Shown: positions 22,024-33,083, counted from the stretch's first letter. The stretch is 64,000 nucleotides of DNA from Kluyveromyces lactis (GCF_000002515.2 NC_006037.1:1-64000); one strand, 5' to 3'. The notes: generated by a model not told the origin, from the letters alone. Program-made: numbers and translations.

Positions 22024-25000
22024 TCACAGCTCTTCCATTTTATTATTACCTCTGCTAAAATTCACTGCATCTTGTCTAGACACCTCCGTGACGGTGGAGA
22101 CTTTATTTTCAAACTTCACTCTGAAGAATGTGTCTGCAACATTGATCATATCTGTCCTGAATGTCGTACAAATAAATTGAGCTGTGTCAGAGAGGTTTTT
22201 GATGGTTCTTGCCACAGCTATCCGATATTGCTTGTCCAAAGCGGCATCAATTTCATCAAACAGATAGAAAGGAGCAGGGTCAACCATTTGGATTGCAAGT
22301 ATTAAGGCAATAGCACAAACAGTTTTTTGACCGCCAGATAATTGTTCCACACGCAACTGTTCATCTTTCTTCGAGTTGAAGGACACTTGAATTGAAACTC
22401 CTGTATATTTGCTCTCATTCAATGCCTCTGCTGAGTTTTGTTCCTGCCTGGCCCCTCTTCTACGTTTTTTAGTTGATACTTCCGAGTTATCTGTGTTTTT
22501 ACGATGATTGATAATTAACTTGCCAATTCCTCTGGGGACCAAAGTCGCAAAGACACGACTGAAGTTGTCAGCGACTTTATTGAAGGTTTTTTCTATAGCA
22601 GTGATCTTCTGTTCCTTCAATTGGTCAATCAAATTTTCAATAGACTGCTTTGATTCATCTAGTTCTTCAGCTCTTGAAGTGAGCTCGCCTCTCTTATCTT
22701 CAAACCTGGTGTAATTTTCAGATGCTCGCTTGTTTACATTAGTCATTTTTGATAAATGCCCGGTAGTAGTGTTCAATTTCTTGAGAATTTCATCACTAGC
22801 AAGTGGTTTATATTTTTTTAAGGATTCTTCTGCTAATAGCCCTACCTCCCTAATCAATTGTTGCAATTCCTCCTTTCTTGAGTTCAGAGTTGACTTTTTC
22901 AATAAAACTTTTTCTGCATTCTTCTGAAAGTTCGTAATCCTTTTGACTAGTGATCGTTGTTGTGAGTTGGCTTTATCTAAATCCTTTTGAAGGGTTGCTT
23001 TCTCTCCTCTAAGGGATTTGATACTGCTGTCTAGTACTGATAATTCAGATTCTACTTGTTCTTTTGTCCTTGTCACAGTTTGTTTCTCCATCAGAACAAG
23101 TTCCATTTGGTTGTTGATCTGACTGATTTGTAAACTGTGTGAAGAAGAGGGCTTTCGCTCCAGCTCATGTAACTTAGGAAGTAGCTTTGAATTTAATTCA
23201 GCGTTGAGCTCGTCTAACTTAGAAGAAAGTTCATTCAAAGTTGACAAATTGAAATTCAAAGACGTTTCTTTCGTTTGAATGCTATTGGATATAGCAAGTA
23301 ACTCGGCTTTTTCATCTGCATCTAGTTCATTAACAAATGGTTTAGATATATCCGCAGCAAAGGCATTTGTACGTTCTCTACATTGTTCAAGCTCCGTATC
23401 GATTTTGTTTAGTCTCGCCTTCAAAGCTTTTATAGAGTCATCAATCGTAATTTTCTGAGACAGCTTTGCTTTCAACTGACTCCTAGCCTTTTCTATGCCT
23501 GCTTCATACGCATCTCTCTCTGCTGCAGCATCCTTAACAACATTGTTTAGGCCATCAATTTCCTGTTCGATACTCTGGAGCGCCTGTTTAATCTCTTGAA
23601 GCTCTACTTGAATTTTTTTATATTCTCTTTTCGATTGTTTGAAGTCTCGTAAAGTATCCAGTCTATTACTCTTGTACTGATCCAAGTAACCACCAGATAA
23701 AACACCTTTACTGTCTGCACGATCACCGTCTAAAGTTATAGCATTTAGTTTGTATTCTTTGGCAAGGGAAGCACCATCAATCAAGGATTTAACGACAAGA
23801 GTTCGGCCAAAAACCTGCTTGATCACTTTCTCAAATTTCACGTCATACTTGATCTTTTTGATTAGAGGTGTACATTGATTTTTCTCCAAGTTATTTGGAT
23901 ACGTAAAGTTGGTATCCACATGCAACTTATTGAGAGGAATAAATGTTACCCTTCCACCTTTCGTTGCAAACAATTCCTTAATTAATAAACTTGCGGTCTC
24001 TTCATTGTCAACAACAACATTGAAAAGGGAGTTGCCTCCCACGACTTCTGCACATATTTTGTATTTATCGCTTACCTTTATCAACTCGCCTACAGGGCCA
24101 AAAACATGCTCATGTAAATTTAACCTATTAACAATGTCATTGACATTTTGTAGACCAAGTGCTAAAGAACGATCAATTGTTTCATTCATATCTGACTCAA
24201 ACCTTTTGACATCATTATCGAGAGAGGTGGAAATTGTTTGTAGTCTTTGTTCAGTTCTCCATAGCTGTTTTCTTTGATCGATTTTCGTCAAATATTCCTT
24301 CTTGGCTTGTGTTACTTTATTTTGCAAGTCTTCCTGCTGAGCAACAGATCCCATTCCATTTACTGAATCGGCTAGGTCTTCAATTTCAGCATTTAAATTC
24401 TCTAAATCATGCTGTAGTGTACTAAGTTGGCTAGTCAGTTGATCTTTTAATATATTAGATTTATTCAGCGACTGGTTTAATAAGTTAATTTGTTCTTGGA
24501 TCCAGTCATTTCTTTCGTTTACCGTACGAAAATCTTCATACTTCCCTTTTTTTGATAATAATTCTCTTTGCCTCTTTGTGAGTTTCTCGATTTCTACTTT
24601 TAAGATTTCTGCTTCATTTGATAGTTTTTGGAATTTTGGTTGTACCTCGGCAATTGACGAGCAGTTAATCTCAATTTGTTTCTTTACTTCTCCGATTTCT
24701 TTGACATTTGATTCCAAATGCGCTTGTGAAGCATCCAATTGCATTTGAATATCGTTTAACCTAGTGTCTAAATCCGCCAATTCCCCAGCAACTTCTAGCT
24801 TCGATGCCTTTAACTGTGGTAGATCAGTAGACTGTTTTATTTTAATCTCACTTTCTAAAGAATTCATTCTCTTGTTGAGCTCTACTGCAAGCACTTCTCT
24901 TTTTTCCAATTCGTTAACATACTCAGAAGAATTTTCAATAATTGAATTGTACTCACCTTCAAGTTGTTCAATTTGGTTCGTAATATCGTTCAATTCCCTA

Positions 25001-25698
25001 TCGTATAAGCAAAACTGTAAAACTTTTCGATCTCTATTTAGATTGTTGTACTTTTCCAATTCTTCCTTTTCATCGGACAATTCGCTCAACCGTTTGTCAA
25101 GTTCGTTTAATTCATTAGTGATTTTCGTTCTATCTCTCTCTGCTGCCTCCATCTTTTTCAAAGACTCTTTCAGTTTGTTTTCGAATGATTTTGCACCTAC
25201 AACGTCCTCTAATAGATGCAGCCGTTCTAAATCTTTCGCGTTGGTCAAGGATATTATTCGCCCTTGCGGAACAATGTTGTAAGGATTCGAAGTTGAAAAT
25301 CCTACATTTTCTAAAACTCTTCTAACGTCTTGTCTTGTTGAGTTCTTGTCATTAATCATGTATTCATCCTTCTTCAATCCCACTGTCCTTCTAATTCTGA
25401 CCTCTCCAGTATCGTTTCTTAACGGTGCAAGCATTAAGTTCTCAGGATCATCAAAGATAATTTCAACGAATGCACTCATTACTTGCCCTGCACCTTGGTA
25501 GATAAAACCCTTCCTATCTTCACGTTTTAAGTTTGAATTCTCTTCGCTTAAGACGAACCTAATAGCTGCAAAGAAGTTCGACTTACCAGAACCGTTGGAA
25601 CCGACAACAACATTGTGATGGGGTGAAAAATTCTCCACCACGGTCCGATTCTTGTAAGTCTTGAAGCCACTGATTATAACAGTTTTGATGTGAACCAT
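22024..25698 (-). CDS. SMC3: Cohesin subunit Smc3
   Basis: A 1224-residue SMC ATPase (S. cerevisiae Smc3 1230). The start is set at MVHIKTVIISGFKTYKN, which aligns with the family N-terminus; an in-frame ATG 174 bp upstream would add 58 low-similarity residues. Walker A GSNGSGKS is near residue 32, long coiled coils flank a hinge around residues 520-670 (GPVGELIKV, CAEVVGGNSLF, TLDGDRADSKGVLSGGYLD), and the C-terminal head carries the ABC signature LSGGQKT and Walker B FYLFDEIDAALD. A lysine-containing N-terminal head fits acetylation by Eco1. With Smc1, Scc1 and Scc3 it forms the cohesin ring that holds sister chromatids together. The open frame is uninterrupted. Confidence 0.97.
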   Translation of the reverse strand: MVHIKTVIISGFKTYKNRTVVENFSPHHNVVVGSNGSGKSNFFAAIRFVLSEENSNLKREDRKGFIYQGAGQVMSAFVEIIFDDPENLMLAPLRNDTGEVRIRRTVGLKKDEYMINDKNSTRQDVRRVLENVGFSTSNPYNIVPQGRIISLTNAKDLERLHLLEDVVGAKSFENKLKESLKKMEAAERDRTKITNELNELDKRLSELSDEKEELEKYNNLNRDRKVLQFCLYDRELNDITNQIEQLEGEYNSIIENSSEYVNELEKREVLAVELNKRMNSLESEIKIKQSTDLPQLKASKLEVAGELADLDTRLNDIQMQLDASQAHLESNVKEIGEVKKQIEINCSSIAEVQPKFQKLSNEAEILKVEIEKLTKRQRELLSKKGKYEDFRTVNERNDWIQEQINLLNQSLNKSNILKDQLTSQLSTLQHDLENLNAEIEDLADSVNGMGSVAQQEDLQNKVTQAKKEYLTKIDQRKQLWRTEQRLQTISTSLDNDVKRFESDMNETIDRSLALGLQNVNDIVNRLNLHEHVFGPVGELIKVSDKYKICAEVVGGNSLFNVVVDNEETASLLIKELFATKGGRVTFIPLNKLHVDTNFTYPNNLEKNQCTPLIKKIKYDVKFEKVIKQVFGRTLVVKSLIDGASLAKEYKLNAITLDGDRADSKGVLSGGYLDQYKSNRLDTLRDFKQSKREYKKIQVELQEIKQALQSIEQEIDGLNNVVKDAAAERDAYEAGIEKARSQLKAKLSQKITIDDSIKALKARLNKIDTELEQCRERTNAFAADISKPFVNELDADEKAELLAISNSIQTKETSLNFNLSTLNELSSKLDELNAELNSKLLPKLHELERKPSSSHSLQISQINNQMELVLMEKQTVTRTKEQVESELSVLDSSIKSLRGEKATLQKDLDKANSQQRSLVKRITNFQKNAEKVLLKKSTLNSRKEELQQLIREVGLLAEESLKKYKPLASDEILKKLNTTTGHLSKMTNVNKRASENYTRFEDKRGELTSRAEELDESKQSIENLIDQLKEQKITAIEKTFNKVADNFSRVFATLVPRGIGKLIINHRKNTDNSEVSTKKRRRGARQEQNSAEALNESKYTGVSIQVSFNSKKDEQLRVEQLSGGQKTVCAIALILAIQMVDPAPFYLFDEIDAALDKQYRIAVARTIKNLSDTAQFICTTFRTDMINVADTFFRVKFENKVSTVTEVSRQDAVNFSRGNNKMEEL

Positions 25699-26344
25699 TT
25701 CAACAGTGTTGTAGTCTGTCTTCTTGCCCTTGTAATTACTCTTATTCCTAGAGCTTTCTGATACAGGACGCGTAAACTTAACTTGTTTTGTATAATTTTG
25801 TATGTGTTTATGATATTCATTTTTTTTTATTAAAGAAGGACGCGTTTCATAGACAGTGTATAACATAAACAAATTTCAACTCGTTACCCTAACATGCTAA
25901 CTTAAATGCAACGGTAAGCTTCCTTCTTCGAAATGTTCAAAGTATTTAAATGGATCCAATGTACGCTCGTCTTTACTAAGGCTTGATACGAAGTTAGCTG
26001 CTTTCCGATGTAAGTGTTTAAATGGATCATAAACTATGATCGGGTAACTACCAATGTAATAGGCGGTTAAGTATCAAGATGATACATAACGGGTGTTTCG
26101 GAATGAAATATCATTAACTAATCTGAATTATTATATAAGGAGGCATTAGATCTGGACAAGGACCATCAATACAGTCATGCCAGATCCCCAGGTGCATCAA
26201 CATACACTACTGGATATATAGCTAATAAACGCTATGGATTCATCAGATACCAAAGATCTTAATTTAACAGCACGTGACTGGAAATACCAGCCACATCAAC
26301 AATAAGGTATATTGAGAATCTGCTCCAACACTGAACAGGCATTG
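25699..26344. other. Intergenic, SMC3 promoter and tRNA 5' flank
   Basis: No supported gene. A CACGTG lies at 26271-26276, about 70 bp before the tRNA. Confidence 0.5.
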
Positions 26345-26444
26345 GACACTGTAGTCTAGTGGTTTAGGATACTCCCCTTCCATAACAATGATCTTCAGGA
26401 TCATAGGCGAGGGAGTGACACGGGTTCGAATCCCGTCAGTGTCA
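26345..26444 (+). tRNA. tRNA-Gly (anticodon UCC) with 27-nt intron
   Basis: The 7-bp acceptor stem GACACTG/CAGTGTC (26345-26351 with 26437-26443) and discriminator A26444 enclose a D arm with AGTGGTT, an anticodon stem CTCCC/GGGAG (26372-26376 with 26411-26415) and a T arm ACGGG-TTCGAAT-CCCGT. The anticodon loop reads CU-UCC-A, giving anticodon UCC (26379-26381). The intron occupies the canonical place after position 37 (26383-26409), and its GGA can pair with the anticodon, as in other pre-tRNAs. Mature length is 73 without CCA. The variable and T arm (GACACGGGTTCGA) matches yeast tRNA-Gly(UCC), which is intronless in S. cerevisiae. A T-run terminator follows at 26446. Confidence 0.9.
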
Positions 26445-26581
26445 ATTTTTTCTTTTTTTCTTAAACGCATTTATTATTGAATAATTAATGACGCAAAGGG
26501 GCGAATTGGATAAAAGAATTTCGTTCTGAATTCAGCGTTTATTCAGACTTAATACATACAAACGATAGATATTTATTTGCA

Positions 26582-27238
26582 TCAATTGTTTAGAACAAAT
26601 TTCTGAATAAAATAGTTGTGGAATCTGGCATCATTATCGGACAATTCTGGATGGAAAGACGTTCCTAGAATGCGTCCTTGTTGACTGACTGCCACTATTG
26701 ATCCATCTTTTAAAGTGTACAATGTCTCTACATCATCCTGAGATAATATCTCTTCTATAATTGGGGCTCTAATGAAGTAGACTTGGAAACCTGTGCAATC
26801 AGGAATAAATGAAGAAAAGTCACATGTTTCGATGAACGATTCAGCCTGACGACCAAACGCATTTCTTCTCACCTTTACCTTTAACAGGTCGAGCGAATTT
26901 ACCAAGCTCGACTCATTGCTGAGTTGTTTAGCTAAAAAAATCAATCCAGCACAGGTCCCCCACACCGTTTTAGTGGGGTCGTGAACGAATTCAATCAAGG
27001 AATCAAAAAGTCCTGTTCTTTTCGCAATTAGCGAGATTGTCGTAGATTCACCACCAGGTATAATTAAAGAATCACAGGAGGAAAGCTGTGGAGCAGTCTT
27101 AACTGTTATTACTTCTATATCATGTTTATTATCTTCAATGGCTTTATTCAAAAGGGCAATGTGTTCTGCAAACGCTCCTTGTAGAGCTAATACGCCAATA
27201 CGCTTTGTCATCATCGTCACAGTGTCATAAAGAACCAT
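26582..27238 (-). CDS. SNO1: Pyridoxal 5'-phosphate synthase glutaminase subunit (PdxT/Sno)
   Basis: 218 residues from the first ATG; starts at residues 9 or 10 are equally plausible because family members begin two to five residues before IGVLALQGAF. The class I-type glutamine amidotransferase triad is visible: C96 in VWGTCAGL and H196/E198 in SFHPELSD, plus the oxyanion motif PGGEST (61-66). The subunit hydrolyses glutamine and passes ammonia to the Snz synthase subunit for pyridoxal phosphate formation. The gene is divergent from the SNZ gene across 959 bp, the arrangement found for the SNZ1/SNO1 pair of S. cerevisiae. Numbering of the paralogue is by context. Confidence 0.95.
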   Translation of the reverse strand: MVLYDTVTMMTKRIGVLALQGAFAEHIALLNKAIEDNKHDIEVITVKTAPQLSSCDSLIIPGGESTTISLIAKRTGLFDSLIEFVHDPTKTVWGTCAGLIFLAKQLSNESSLVNSLDLLKVKVRRNAFGRQAESFIETCDFSSFIPDCTGFQVYFIRAPIIEEILSQDDVETLYTLKDGSIVAVSQQGRILGTSFHPELSDNDARFHNYFIQKFVLNN

Positions 27239-28197
27239 GAAAAGGCAAAAAACGGTGTAAATTGAAATTCAAATGGAAATCGAATAAAGAAAAAAATAGG
27301 CTTGACGGATTATCAAGAATTTATAGATAAAAAAGACCAGATCATATATGTATGCTACGGGCTAGACACTTCTATAATTTATACCAAGCACGCAAATAAT
27401 AATCGAATGGCCTTTTTAATTTCAACCGGCATGATTACCGATATGGAATGGCGAGCAATCTATTACTTTCCTCCTTAATGGTATGTATCTGTGAAACGAA
27501 TATTCTAAGTCGAGATAGATTATGTAAAAGAACATCAATGGGTTATATCATGTACAAGGTCTTTACAAGGCGTAGCAGTATGCAATTAATATGATGCCGT
27601 TAAGAGTACGATATTTGACTTGAACGCTGCCCAGAATTGCCATTCGATGAGAGATCCAAGCACCCTGAATGATTTTCTGTTCGCATGGATGATTCATCCC
27701 TCTAAAGTAAGTATCTCGCATCTGACTTGAATGAGTCAAACTGTAAAGGGCCTTCCTTTTATGATCAATTTTTGTTACTTTTTACCGAAAGGTACCGAGA
27801 AAAAAGGTCTAAAAGGCATTCAAAACTGCGCAGTTCGTGAGTGAATATCTGCACGAAATCCGAACTGCCCCACAGTGATGGTGGGCAATGGCATTCACAT
27901 GCCTTATTGGGTGGTAATCCTTAGCATGGCAGAAATAAAAACTGTAACAAAACTCCAAACCCGAGGTGTAGACTTGAGAATCCTTCCAATGTTAAACAGG
28001 GAAATCTTCAGCACTTGTGTCTATCTATGGCGAGCTCCGCCGTTATTTGGATGTATATAAGTATAGCCTTGTGCAAGAAATGTACTTCACTATAAGGAAG
28101 CTTTCAGTTTTTGTTTAGGTTATTGTCGTTCTTTTCTTGACGGAAGCTGTTGGCAGTATCATTACAGCGACAAAGACGTATTAAGGAATATTAAGAT
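27239..28197. promoter_or_regulatory. Divergent SNO/SNZ promoter region
   Basis: 959 bp without a gene. TATATAA at 28054-28060 serves SNZ, 138 bp before its ATG. A perfect 8-bp inverted repeat, GCAGTTCG (27830-27837) and CGAACTGC (27861-27868), with a 23-bp spacer, could bind a regulator of both genes. Confidence 0.5.
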
Positions 28198-29091
28198 ATG
28201 GCAGATTTCAAAGTTAAAAGTGGATTGGCTCAAATGTTGAAGGGAGGGGTGATAATGGATGTTGTCACTGCTGAACAAGCCATAATTGCTGAGAAGGCAG
28301 GTGCCTGTGCAGTTATGGCCTTGGAGCAAATTCCTGCTGATATGCGTAAATCAGGAAAAGTGTGTCGTATGTCAGATCCAAAAATGATAAAAGAGATCAT
28401 GAACAGCGTCAGTATCCCAGTTATGGCAAAGGTTAGAATTGGCCATTTCGTAGAAGCACAAATCCTTCAAGCTTTAGAAATTGATTACATTGACGAAAGT
28501 GAGGTTTTGACTCCTGCTGACTGGAAAGGACATATCAAGAAGAACGATTTCAATGTACCATTTGTTTGCGGTGCAAAAGATCTCGGTGAAGCACTTAGAA
28601 GAATAGAAGAAGGTGCAGCAATGATCCGTACCAAGGGTGAAGCTGGTACTGGTGATGTTTCTGAAGCAGTTAAGCATATCAAAAAGATTAAATCTGAAAT
28701 TAAGGAATATCAAGATACTCTCGGTGATGACACAGATTTCATTAAGCAACGCGCTGAATCTATTGGTGTTTCTTATGAGTTACTAAAGTATGTTTTGGAT
28801 AACGGGAAGTTACCAGTTGTGAACTTTGCTGCCGGTGGTGTTGCCACTCCTGCCGATGCCGCTTTATTAATGCAATTGGGTTGTGAAGGTGTATTTGTCG
28901 GGTCAGGTATCTTCAAATCTTCTGACCCAGAAAAGCTAGCTCGTGCAATTGTGGAAGCTACTACCCATTACGATGATGCAGAAACTTTGTTGAAAGTGTC
29001 AACTGATTTGGGTGACCTAATGGGTGGATTGTCAATAGAATCCTTGAAGAACTCCGAAAACCCTAAAAGGTTGGCAAACATCGGCTGGTAG
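28198..29091 (+). CDS. SNZ1: Pyridoxal 5'-phosphate synthase subunit (PdxS/Snz)
   Basis: A 297-residue TIM-barrel protein matching the highly conserved Snz/PdxS family (S. cerevisiae Snz1 297). Diagnostic blocks are [13 protein letters not shown], the lysine-bearing [13 protein letters not shown] that binds ribose 5-phosphate, [18 protein letters not shown] with the second catalytic lysine, and [30 protein letters not shown]. It makes pyridoxal 5'-phosphate from ribose or ribulose phosphate, glyceraldehyde 3-phosphate and ammonia supplied by the Sno subunit encoded divergently at 26582. S. cerevisiae SNZ2 and SNZ3 lie next to thiamine genes; here THI4 is about 13 kb away on the same arm, too far to call a cluster. 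Confidence 0.97.
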   Translation: MADFKVKSGLAQMLKGGVIMDVVTAEQAIIAEKAGACAVMALEQIPADMRKSGKVCRMSDPKMIKEIMNSVSIPVMAKVRIGHFVEAQILQALEIDYIDESEVLTPADWKGHIKKNDFNVPFVCGAKDLGEALRRIEEGAAMIRTKGEAGTGDVSEAVKHIKKIKSEIKEYQDTLGDDTDFIKQRAESIGVSYELLKYVLDNGKLPVVNFAAGGVATPADAALLMQLGCEGVFVGSGIFKSSDPEKLARAIVEATTHYDDAETLLKVSTDLGDLMGGLSIESLKNSENPKRLANIGW

Positions 29092-29716
29092 TTACGAAAC
29101 AGTATACAGCGATAGGTATTTTTACATATTCAAGTAAAGACGAACAAAAGTTTATATTGATTTTATAATGCTGCTTTGTTAACAACTTATCAAACAAGAG
29201 AGTATCAGCTTTACAATTTAGGAGTCACAACCTGATTAACGAGAGAAGCTGTATACCATTTTTCAGGCAAATACTTAATAACGATAACGAATTGCGTAAA
29301 ATACAAAGGAATAGTCGAATTAAGATGAACCAGGACTTTCAGGAGTATATGACTCTTACATAGCCCATGTTTAATTCAAAGTACTGCCTCCATGAACTAA
29401 TCAGTTTTTTTTTTTTGTTGAGATAATGTACCGACATCTACGAATTTCCCACCAAAAATAGAAAGTCAGTGCACGGCAAATTCAAGTTCAAGAAAATATT
29501 ATTTTATGAATATAGAAAAGGATGCTTTGATCACATGAATAAAGGGATACTTCATATGATCTACACAATGCAAGAAAACTTTGCTACCTAACATCTCTTA
29601 TATGTTTCGATTCCTAATTCTGTTCTGGGCAAAATAAGAGTCAATAGAAGACATTGTTGTTTGCTCGCATACCGAGAAATCTTTGATAAAAGCAGATCTT
29701 ACTTTATATCCGATCT
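29092..29716. other. Intergenic, SNZ 3' side and UBP promoter
   Basis: AT-rich with a T-run near 29405-29416; no gene supported. Confidence 0.5.
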
Positions 29717-32700
29717 ATGTCGCGACTGTACACACCGGAGTATTCGGATGAACTTCTGTCATTCGTGCAAGAAGTGTATAGCCAAGATGTGAAACATTAC
29801 TATGCAAAACTTAAGTTGGAAAAGCTTATAGAACTTTTGGAACAAGCTGAGTCTTTATTTGAGTCATATCGTGAATCCTTATCCGTTGAGAAATATGAAG
29901 ATTGCTTGTGCGAATATGTGATTGGATCCTTCTATGTCTTTCTAATCATTCCCGGATCTGTACAGTTTAGTGCTAGAAACAAGTCGTACAGCATTTACTC
30001 TGATTTGAAGAAACTATATCAAGATGAGTTGAACATGTCGAATGTTTTGTTAATGGTTCTGCACAAAGTTGATTCTGTACTCAATCAGAACATGGAGATA
30101 CTCGCAAAGCAACACCTTGACCCATCCAGGAAACGTGCTTTCTCGGTGGAAGAACCGATCATAAGGTACCAATTACATAATTTGCAGTTGAATAATGCGG
30201 ATCAAAAATCTGTTGACGACGATTATAAATCCTTCGCATCAACCGAATGGAAAGCTCCACAACTTGATCCAAATGATAGATTACACCTAGCTATTGCGAG
30301 TTCAAAAACAACTGAGTCGTCTTCTTTGAACTCTATCTCGCTGGATGAGAACTTATATAAAGAACAAGACGATACCGATGCGTTAGATTCAGTTTCTGAT
30401 AAACTATTGGGTTCCATTCACAAACCCGATCTTCTTGATCGCACAGGGATAATACGGAAAGTGCCAAGACATCAAAGCCTTCCGACTGAACAACATCATA
30501 AGCTATATGCTCAGAATGACTCTTCACTAATGTTAGAGAATATGGATAGTTTTGATAGGTCACGTACCCACAGAAAAGATTCTTACCACTCTGTCTATCT
30601 GGGGGATGAGTTAGAAGATCTCAACAACATTTCGACTGGATTAGCTCGACACCAGCAAGAAAATACCATTGATTGTTTTGCCCTTTTTTCTCTTTTGAAG
30701 GATGCAGAAAGTAGAGAGAATCTTTTACTGATTGATTTGCGACTTCCTAAAAGATTTGAATCCAATCATCTTGTCGCTCCGAACCTTTTAAATATTGACC
30801 CATGTCTCCTTTTTGATACCGAAAAAGGCACATCATTAGAATCTTTCGAAGCTCTTAAAAAGATAGTTGCCAATCCAATCTTAGATAAAATAAGTCAATA
30901 CGACAACATCGTGTACTATACGGATTACAAAAGTTTCATGCATCTCACTTTCAATTACGAGTTAATACTCTTTGAATTACTATTCAAGAAGACAGGAACT
31001 GCTATTCCAAAATCATTGTTAGGCGGGTACGAACAATGGAAGGCTTTTTTGAATAAGCAGCTGCGTGACTCAGAGTTTGACAAAAGTCTCTTCTTGTTCA
31101 GAAAGTCTAAATCAGCTCCTTCGGATAAAACTGCAAGCAAACCATCTGTTCAAACTGACAATATCATTAAAAGCAGTCCAAGTATTCTCTCTAAGGAACA
31201 CAATGATGACACACTCATATCATCAACACCTCCAATTCCGAAAGTGGCACCACCTCCGCTACCCGGTTCACCTTTAAGCGCTCCCACCATTGTTTATAAT
31301 AGACCACCAGTACCTTTACCAATAAATTCTCCTGCCCCGCTATTAAAACCGTCTATTGCCAAAGAGCTTCGTACCCCTCAAAGAAATGATTGGACTGTAC
31401 AAACTCAACACTTACATGTTCCCTTTTCTATTCCCACTATTGAAAGGAGTCCCAATGAGTTTGTGTCATTATCAATAACAGGACTTAGGAACATGGGTAA
31501 TACATGTTATATCAACTCAATGCTACAGTGTCTCTTTGGATGTTCTCAATTCAGAGATCTCTTTTTAGGTGGAAAGTATCATCGTTACTTGAACCCGAAA
31601 CGTAGCAATACTATCATATCGAAGTGGTTCAGTTTACTATTTAGAAAGATGTATTTGAACGGTGGATGTTCAGTGGTTCCTAATGGGTTCCTTAAGGCAT
31701 GTCATATGTTGAGACCAGACTTCCATATTCCCACCGATCAACAGGATACCCAAGAGTTTCTACTATTCTTGCTGGATACTTTGCATGATGAGTTGAGCGA
31801 ACCAACTAAGGTGGCTAATGATTATCCCAACCTCCTATTGCATGATGACGAAAAGCTTCTGGTTGATAATAAGGAATATGATAAATGGTTCGACGAAGGC
31901 TTGAAGAATAATGGACTTTCCCCTATAGACGATATTTTTCAAGGTCAGATGGAAAATTCTTTGAAGTGTCAACGGTGCGGGTTTACTTCTTACAATTACT
32001 CTACGTTTTACGTTTTATCTTTGGCAATTCCAGCCATGCCTCCACCTAAAACTTTCTCTAGAAGTAAAAAGATAATACGGTTGGAAGACTGTATCAATCT
32101 ATATACCCAAGACGAACTGTTAACCGGTGAGAATGCCTGGGACTGTCCAAAATGTGGAACCCATTCAAATTCCTCGGATGGATCCATGAATTCTGACGAG
32201 ACTGTCGACAAGAAGAAGAAGAAAAATTTTCTATCTGTTAACGGTGATCATAAATCTCGATCTAAGTTTTTCAAATTGTCATCATCCAGATCAGGTAAGA
32301 GATCACTATCTCCCTTTAAAAGTAACTCCGTAAAGCCAGAGAAGCTACATATCAAATCTAAAAAAATGACGACGATTAAGACTTTGAATTTCATTACTAT
32401 GCCCAATATTCTGGTAATTCATTTGTCTAGGTTTTTTTACGATTTAACCAAGAAGAACGAGACGATGATTAACTACCCATTAATATTGGATGTTGTTCTT
32501 AAAAACAATGAGATTGCAAGGTATCGTCTATATGGTATTATTAATCATTTTGGAAATCTGGTAAGCGGACATTATACATCTTTAGTTAACAAACATCTTT
32601 CACACGAAATTCGGAAAGGTCAGCAGAAATGGTACTACTTTGACGATGAGGTTGTAAAAAAAGAATTTAATCATGGTGATTTTGATAGAGGCATCACCAG

Positions 32701-32755
32701 TATATCCAGTGGGGACGTATATGTATTATTCTACGAAAGGATCCATAGCATTTAA
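29717..32755 (+). CDS. UBP7: Ubiquitin carboxyl-terminal hydrolase with rhodanese-like domain
   Basis: A 1012-residue USP-type deubiquitinase. A low-complexity N-terminus is followed by a rhodanese-like domain (about 320-450, FALFSLLKDA...LLLIDLRLPKRF), a Pro-rich linker (PPIPKVAPPPLPGSP) and the catalytic domain from about 588. Catalytic Cys is C597 in GLRNMGNTCYINS and His is H952 in GNLVSGHYTS; CQRC and CPKC form the zinc-binding finger. Doa4/Ubp5 share this layout, but synteny with GUT2 and PCK1 matches YIL156W (UBP7) and YKR098C (UBP11), so this is most likely the single pre-duplication orthologue of that pair. It removes ubiquitin from proteins; its specific targets are unknown. Confidence 0.93.
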   Translation: MSRLYTPEYSDELLSFVQEVYSQDVKHYYAKLKLEKLIELLEQAESLFESYRESLSVEKYEDCLCEYVIGSFYVFLIIPGSVQFSARNKSYSIYSDLKKLYQDELNMSNVLLMVLHKVDSVLNQNMEILAKQHLDPSRKRAFSVEEPIIRYQLHNLQLNNADQKSVDDDYKSFASTEWKAPQLDPNDRLHLAIASSKTTESSSLNSISLDENLYKEQDDTDALDSVSDKLLGSIHKPDLLDRTGIIRKVPRHQSLPTEQHHKLYAQNDSSLMLENMDSFDRSRTHRKDSYHSVYLGDELEDLNNISTGLARHQQENTIDCFALFSLLKDAESRENLLLIDLRLPKRFESNHLVAPNLLNIDPCLLFDTEKGTSLESFEALKKIVANPILDKISQYDNIVYYTDYKSFMHLTFNYELILFELLFKKTGTAIPKSLLGGYEQWKAFLNKQLRDSEFDKSLFLFRKSKSAPSDKTASKPSVQTDNIIKSSPSILSKEHNDDTLISSTPPIPKVAPPPLPGSPLSAPTIVYNRPPVPLPINSPAPLLKPSIAKELRTPQRNDWTVQTQHLHVPFSIPTIERSPNEFVSLSITGLRNMGNTCYINSMLQCLFGCSQFRDLFLGGKYHRYLNPKRSNTIISKWFSLLFRKMYLNGGCSVVPNGFLKACHMLRPDFHIPTDQQDTQEFLLFLLDTLHDELSEPTKVANDYPNLLLHDDEKLLVDNKEYDKWFDEGLKNNGLSPIDDIFQGQMENSLKCQRCGFTSYNYSTFYVLSLAIPAMPPPKTFSRSKKIIRLEDCINLYTQDELLTGENAWDCPKCGTHSNSSDGSMNSDETVDKKKKKNFLSVNGDHKSRSKFFKLSSSRSGKRSLSPFKSNSVKPEKLHIKSKKMTTIKTLNFITMPNILVIHLSRFFYDLTKKNETMINYPLILDVVLKNNEIARYRLYGIINHFGNLVSGHYTSLVNKHLSHEIRKGQQKWYYFDDEVVKKEFNHGDFDRGITSISSGDVYVLFYERIHSI

Positions 32756-33083
32756 TTATTGCATTATAAAGAAATTATATTTCAGTTTATATTGAGGAAA
32801 CGCATTGCTATAAGCTCCGCATAAGTGCGATTTAAACAGCCACATTGCAATTCACAATGTATATATTCAAGCAGACTGAGTACTGATAATTACTATGTAA
32901 TAATCGGATCTTAAGTTATTTGTAAGGAATTTACACTTTGAATCAAGTAAGCACATTTGGTATCTTGAACACGTTGTTGTTAACTTCAAACCAAAAGTAT
33001 GAAAGTACAGATCATGATCTAATTAATACATAGGATTTCAAACGTTGTGCTATGTCTTAGTATATTATTATACACGCATTTGT
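32756..33083. other. Intergenic between convergent UBP and GUT2 genes
   Basis: 328 bp, AT-rich, 3' untranslated regions only. Confidence 0.6.

Noticed and set aside
25699-25872. 58-residue N-terminal extension of SMC3
   Set aside because: Family members start directly at the hydrophobic strand before the Walker A region, and the extension is low in complexity.
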